This document shows positions 61,756-64,000 of a stretch of 64,000 nucleotides of DNA, piece after piece. A program made the position numbers and the translations under genes. The number at the start of each line of letters is the position of its first letter. Within the stretch, counting starts at the first letter, position 1. The notes beneath the pieces were generated by a model. It was not told where the DNA came from. It worked only from the letters and a program-made list of their open reading frames with translations, and ran no database searches. Source of the stretch: AC-32 sp038237925 (lineage in GTDB: Bacteria > Actinomycetota > Thermoleophilia > Gaiellales > Gaiellaceae); contig JBBRYF010000003.1 in the NCBI GenBank assembly GCA_038237925.1, positions 1-64,000 on the forward strand, given 5' to 3'.

Positions 61756-62645
61756 AGCGTCTTCTCGTAGACGTCGCTGCGCCGGACGGGTCGCATCCCG
61801 GCGCCCTCGTAGAGGCGAACCGCGCCGGTCGTGTTCTCGGCGTCGACCCCGAGGCCGACCCGCGTCGCGCCTCGCTTGTGGAAATCGCGGAACGAATGCA
61901 GCAGCAGCGCCTTGCCGAGGCCGCGCCTGCGCCAGGGCGGCCGCACGCCCAGGATCCCGACCCAGCCGAACTGCGGGTCGCCAGAGAAGTGCCACTGGTT
62001 CAGCGAGAGGCCGGCGAGCTCTTCCCCGTCCTCGACGAGCCACCAGAGGGCCGGGTCGAAGTCGGTCCGGTCGACCGTGAACGAGCGCCAGTGCTCGAAC
62101 GTCTGTGGCCGGAAGTCCCAGTGGTCGGCGAACGCCTCCATCTGCGCCGCGTGGACCTTCTCGGCCTCGTCGGGGCGGGCGTTGCGCACGGTCAGGCCGG
62201 CGGGCCACTCGGGCTCCGGCACCTCGCCGTCGAGCTCGATCCGCATCTGGAACGAGTGCCGCACGAGCCGCCAGCCCTCGCGCTCGTACATCTCGCGAGC
62301 GAGGTCGTCGTCCCCTTGCGCGACGCCGTGCAAAACCTTCCTCCCGCGCCCTGACTCGCGCGCGTGGTTCTCGGCGGCGGCTGCAAGCGCCTGCGCCGAC
62401 TCCTCGTCGAGGGCGCGGATGTCGACGTCGAGGTGCTCGGGGTCTTGGAGGACAACGTCGAGGTAGCCGGTCAGCCGCCCGTCGCGCTCGGTGACGGCCA
62501 TCCAGAGATTCGGCACAGACAGCCACTGCCGGAGCTCGTTCTCGCTGATCTCGTTCTCACCGAGGGCGGCCTGGCAATGCTCCTCGATCAGCTTGGTCAC
62601 CCCTGGCACGTCGCCGGTACTCACCGCTCGAAGCGTGACGCTCAC
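61752..62645 (-). CDS. Tandem GNAT acetyltransferase
   Basis: A 297-residue protein with two GNAT modules, as in mycothiol synthase. The N-terminal one (about 3-145) begins VTLRAVSTGDVPGVTKLI and lacks a clear CoA loop. The C-terminal one (about 155-297) has GILGVRPPWRRRGLGKALLLHSFRDF (about 230-255), the acetyl-CoA pyrophosphate loop, then GLGVDAENTTGAVRLYEGAGM. MshD identity is possible but unproven. Its GTG start overlaps the stop of the HAD gene. Confidence 0.85.
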   Translation of the reverse strand: MSVTLRAVSTGDVPGVTKLIEEHCQAALGENEISENELRQWLSVPNLWMAVTERDGRLTGYLDVVLQDPEHLDVDIRALDEESAQALAAAAENHARESGRGRKVLHGVAQGDDDLAREMYEREGWRLVRHSFQMRIELDGEVPEPEWPAGLTVRNARPDEAEKVHAAQMEAFADHWDFRPQTFEHWRSFTVDRTDFDPALWWLVEDGEELAGLSLNQWHFSGDPQFGWVGILGVRPPWRRRGLGKALLLHSFRDFHKRGATRVGLGVDAENTTGAVRLYEGAGMRPVRRSDVYEKTL

Positions 62646-63277
62646 GCGAGCTCCTCCAGCGTGTCGACCAGCCGCGTGAGGTCGGGCAGCTCCCGCGTGG
62701 GCTGCGGTCCCGGCTGCTCGCCGAGGCGGTTGATCCAGATCGAGTGCAGGCCGAGCTCGTTCGCCGGTGCGACGTCGTGGAAGAGGCTCGCCGCGACGTG
62801 CACGTCCGGCAGGCGGCCGGCCTGCTCCTCGAAGGCGCGCCAGTGGCCGAGCGCGGGCTTGTACGAGCGGATCTCGGAGGCCACGATCGCAACCTCGAAC
62901 GACACCCCGAGCTGTGCCAGCGAGGCATCGATGAAGTCGCGATCGGTGTTCGACAGGATCGCGAGCTTCCAGCCGCGGCCTCGCGCCTGTTTCAGCGCCG
63001 GCGGAACCTCGTCGAACGGCCGCCAGTGCGGCAGTGCCCTTGCGAGCGCGTCCTCCTCACCTAGAGGCGCCCCGAAACGACGCATCGCCTCGGTCAGGAC
63101 CTGGCGGTAGGAGCGGGTGCCGTCGGCCTCGAGCTCCGGCTCGAGCTCGTGGTAGCGCTCGAGCAGCTCGTCGGCGCGACCGTCGCCGAAGACGCGCGAG
63201 AGCTCGGCCCGGATCCCGCCGTTCCAGTCGATCAGGGTGCCGTAGCAGTCGAAAGTCGCCCAACGCTCCCCCGCCAC
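62642..63277 (-). CDS. HAD-superfamily hydrolase, haloacid dehalogenase type II-like
   Basis: A roughly 211-residue HAD protein with ATFDCYGTLIDWNGGI at the N-terminus (nucleophile Asp about residue 9), the cap domain, LAILSNTDRDFIDASL (motif II), SYKPALGHWRAFEE (lysine) and HDVAPANELGLHSIWINR. The FDCYGTLxDW motif is that of the L-2-haloacid dehalogenase group; substrate unknown. GTG 63277 gives the expected short lead-in; GTG 63283 is an equal alternative. It lies 25 bp after fabF. Confidence 0.85.
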   Translation of the reverse strand: MAGERWATFDCYGTLIDWNGGIRAELSRVFGDGRADELLERYHELEPELEADGTRSYRQVLTEAMRRFGAPLGEEDALARALPHWRPFDEVPPALKQARGRGWKLAILSNTDRDFIDASLAQLGVSFEVAIVASEIRSYKPALGHWRAFEEQAGRLPDVHVAASLFHDVAPANELGLHSIWINRLGEQPGPQPTRELPDLTRLVDTLEELA

Positions 63278-63302
63278 GAGCACGAGCCTACCCGAGTGGT
63301 GG

Positions 63303-64000
63303 CTAGTCCTCGAAGCGGCGGATGACGATCGTGGCGTTGTGGCCGCCGAAGCCGAATGAGTTCGAGACAGCCGTGCGAACGTCCGCCTCACGCGACTCGT
63401 TCGGGATGTAGTCGAGGTCGCACTCCGGGTCCGGATCGTCGTAGTTGATCGTCGGCGGGAGCACGCCGCGCTCGACCGCCAGGATCGAGAACATCGCCTC
63501 GACGGCGCCTGCCGCGCCGAGGCAGTGGCCGGTGGCGCCCTTCGTCGAGGAGACCGACGTGTTGCGGGCGTTCTCCTCGCCGAGCGCGAGCTTGATCACC
63601 CGCGTCTCGGCCGCATCGCCGAGTGGTGTCGACGTGCCGTGCGCGTTGATGTAGTCGATCTCGCTCGGGTCGACTCCGGCGTCGCCGAAGGCCATCGTCA
63701 TCGCGCGAGCGGGATTCTCGCCGGACGGATCGGGCTCCGTGATGTGGCGCGCGTCGGAGGAGACGCCGTAGCCGAGCAGCTCCGCGCGGATGTTCGCTCC
63801 GCGGGCGCGCGCGTGCTCGAGCTCCTCCAGCACCACGACGGCGCCGGCCTCGCCCATCACGAACCCGTCACGCGCGGCGTCGAACGGCCGGCTCGCCGCC
63901 TCCGGGTCGTCATTGCGCCGCGAGAGGGCGCGCATCGCGCTGAAGCCGGCGATCCCGACCTCGGTCACGGGCGCCTCCGTGCCGCCGCAGAGCATCACGT
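63303..64000 (-). CDS. fabF: 3-oxoacyl-[acyl-carrier-protein] synthase II, C-terminal part (partial)
   Basis: The condensing enzyme of fatty acid elongation. Only the last 231 residues lie in the window; the start and the active-site cysteine are beyond 64000. Visible are the thiolase-fold segments FDAARDGFVMGEAGAVVVLEEL, INAHGTSTPLGDAAETR (first catalytic His), STKGATGHCLGAAGAVEAMFSIL (catalytic Lys and second His) and the terminal SNSFGFGGHNATIVIRRF. It leads a minus-strand string fabF-HAD-GNAT-ureohydrolase-accD-accA with gaps of 31 bp or less, so condensation and malonyl-CoA supply may share a transcript. Confidence 0.95.
   Translation of the reverse strand, partial: VMLCGGTEAPVTEVGIAGFSAMRALSRRNDDPEAASRPFDAARDGFVMGEAGAVVVLEELEHARARGANIRAELLGYGVSSDARHITEPDPSGENPARAMTMAFGDAGVDPSEIDYINAHGTSTPLGDAAETRVIKLALGEENARNTSVSSTKGATGHCLGAAGAVEAMFSILAVERGVLPPTINYDDPDPECDLDYIPNESREADVRTAVSNSFGFGGHNATIVIRRFED

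Overview
The window is a high-GC, gene-dense bacterial chromosome segment. GTG starts are common, the 4-bp ATGA/GTGA stop-start overlaps are frequent, and gaps are short. The gene content (DUF6458 protein, Ser/Thr kinase with an external domain, choice-of-anchor-like M23 protein, ECF42/DGPF pair, LigD, caa3 oxidase with universal-stress genes, SufCB order) fits an actinobacterium, most likely of the Thermoleophilia/Gaiella type. That placement is inference from gene content; there is no rRNA in the window.

Layout. 1-2.4 kb: Fe-S assembly genes sufC-sufB (sufB runs off the edge) and a degraded SDR gene. 2.5-6.4 kb: tatA-tatC, an adenosine-deaminase-family gene, a TPR membrane protein, a STAS protein and a diheme lipoprotein cytochrome c. 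6.4-11.6 kb (minus): a caa3-type cytochrome oxidase operon coxB-coxA-usp-coxC, then a membrane-anchored USP protein. 11.7-15.6 kb: a DUF6458 protein and two converging histidine kinases. 15.8 kb: tRNA-Lys(CTT). 15.9-19.8 kb: four overlapping genes for a diacetamido-uronic-acid type nucleotide sugar. 19.8-24.4 kb: a subtilase, a SpoIID/LytB protein and a Ser/Thr kinase. 24.5-28.7 kb: the complete dTDP-L-rhamnose set (rmlB; rmlA-C-D) plus an MFS exporter. 28.8-34.4 kb: MMPL transporter, hsp20-lon, YtxH-like protein. 34.4-42.6 kb: M23 protein, split TauE/SafE pair, otsB, EamA transporter, NUDIX, HAD, PolX, polyprenol-phosphate mannosyltransferase-like enzyme, thioredoxin. 42.5-46.6 kb (minus): TPP riboswitch, thiD-thiM-thiE-thiL, then an orphan DppB-like permease. 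46.6-55.2 kb (plus): MrfA-like helicase, then a tightly packed YCII/DGPF-ECF42-DDAH-NDH2-GNAT-ABC operon. 55.2-59 kb (minus): rsgA with an upstream leader peptide, ligD, and a ku gene reduced to its two ends. 59.1-64 kb (minus): fabF (partial)-HAD-GNAT-ureohydrolase-accD-accA.

The most unusual non-coding signals are these. (1) A 72-nt two-hairpin element is present twice in inverted orientation (3471-3542 and 7009-7080), 89% identical, with one compensatory base-pair change; it flanks a 3.5-kb block and one copy abuts the usp start codon. (2) A short leader ORF with a perfect Shine-Dalgarno and a hairpin over its stop codon lies upstream of rsgA. (3) A pair of inverted 24-nt repeats built on AGGGACWGTCCCT lies ahead of rmlB. 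(4) Two adjacent DnaA-box-like 9-mers lie upstream of accA. The most unusual genes are the collapsed ku, the half-size TauE/SafE pair, the frameshifted ECF42 N-terminus, the zinc-ribbon ureohydrolase with an altered metal motif, and the diacetamido-sugar cluster lacking its aminotransferase.
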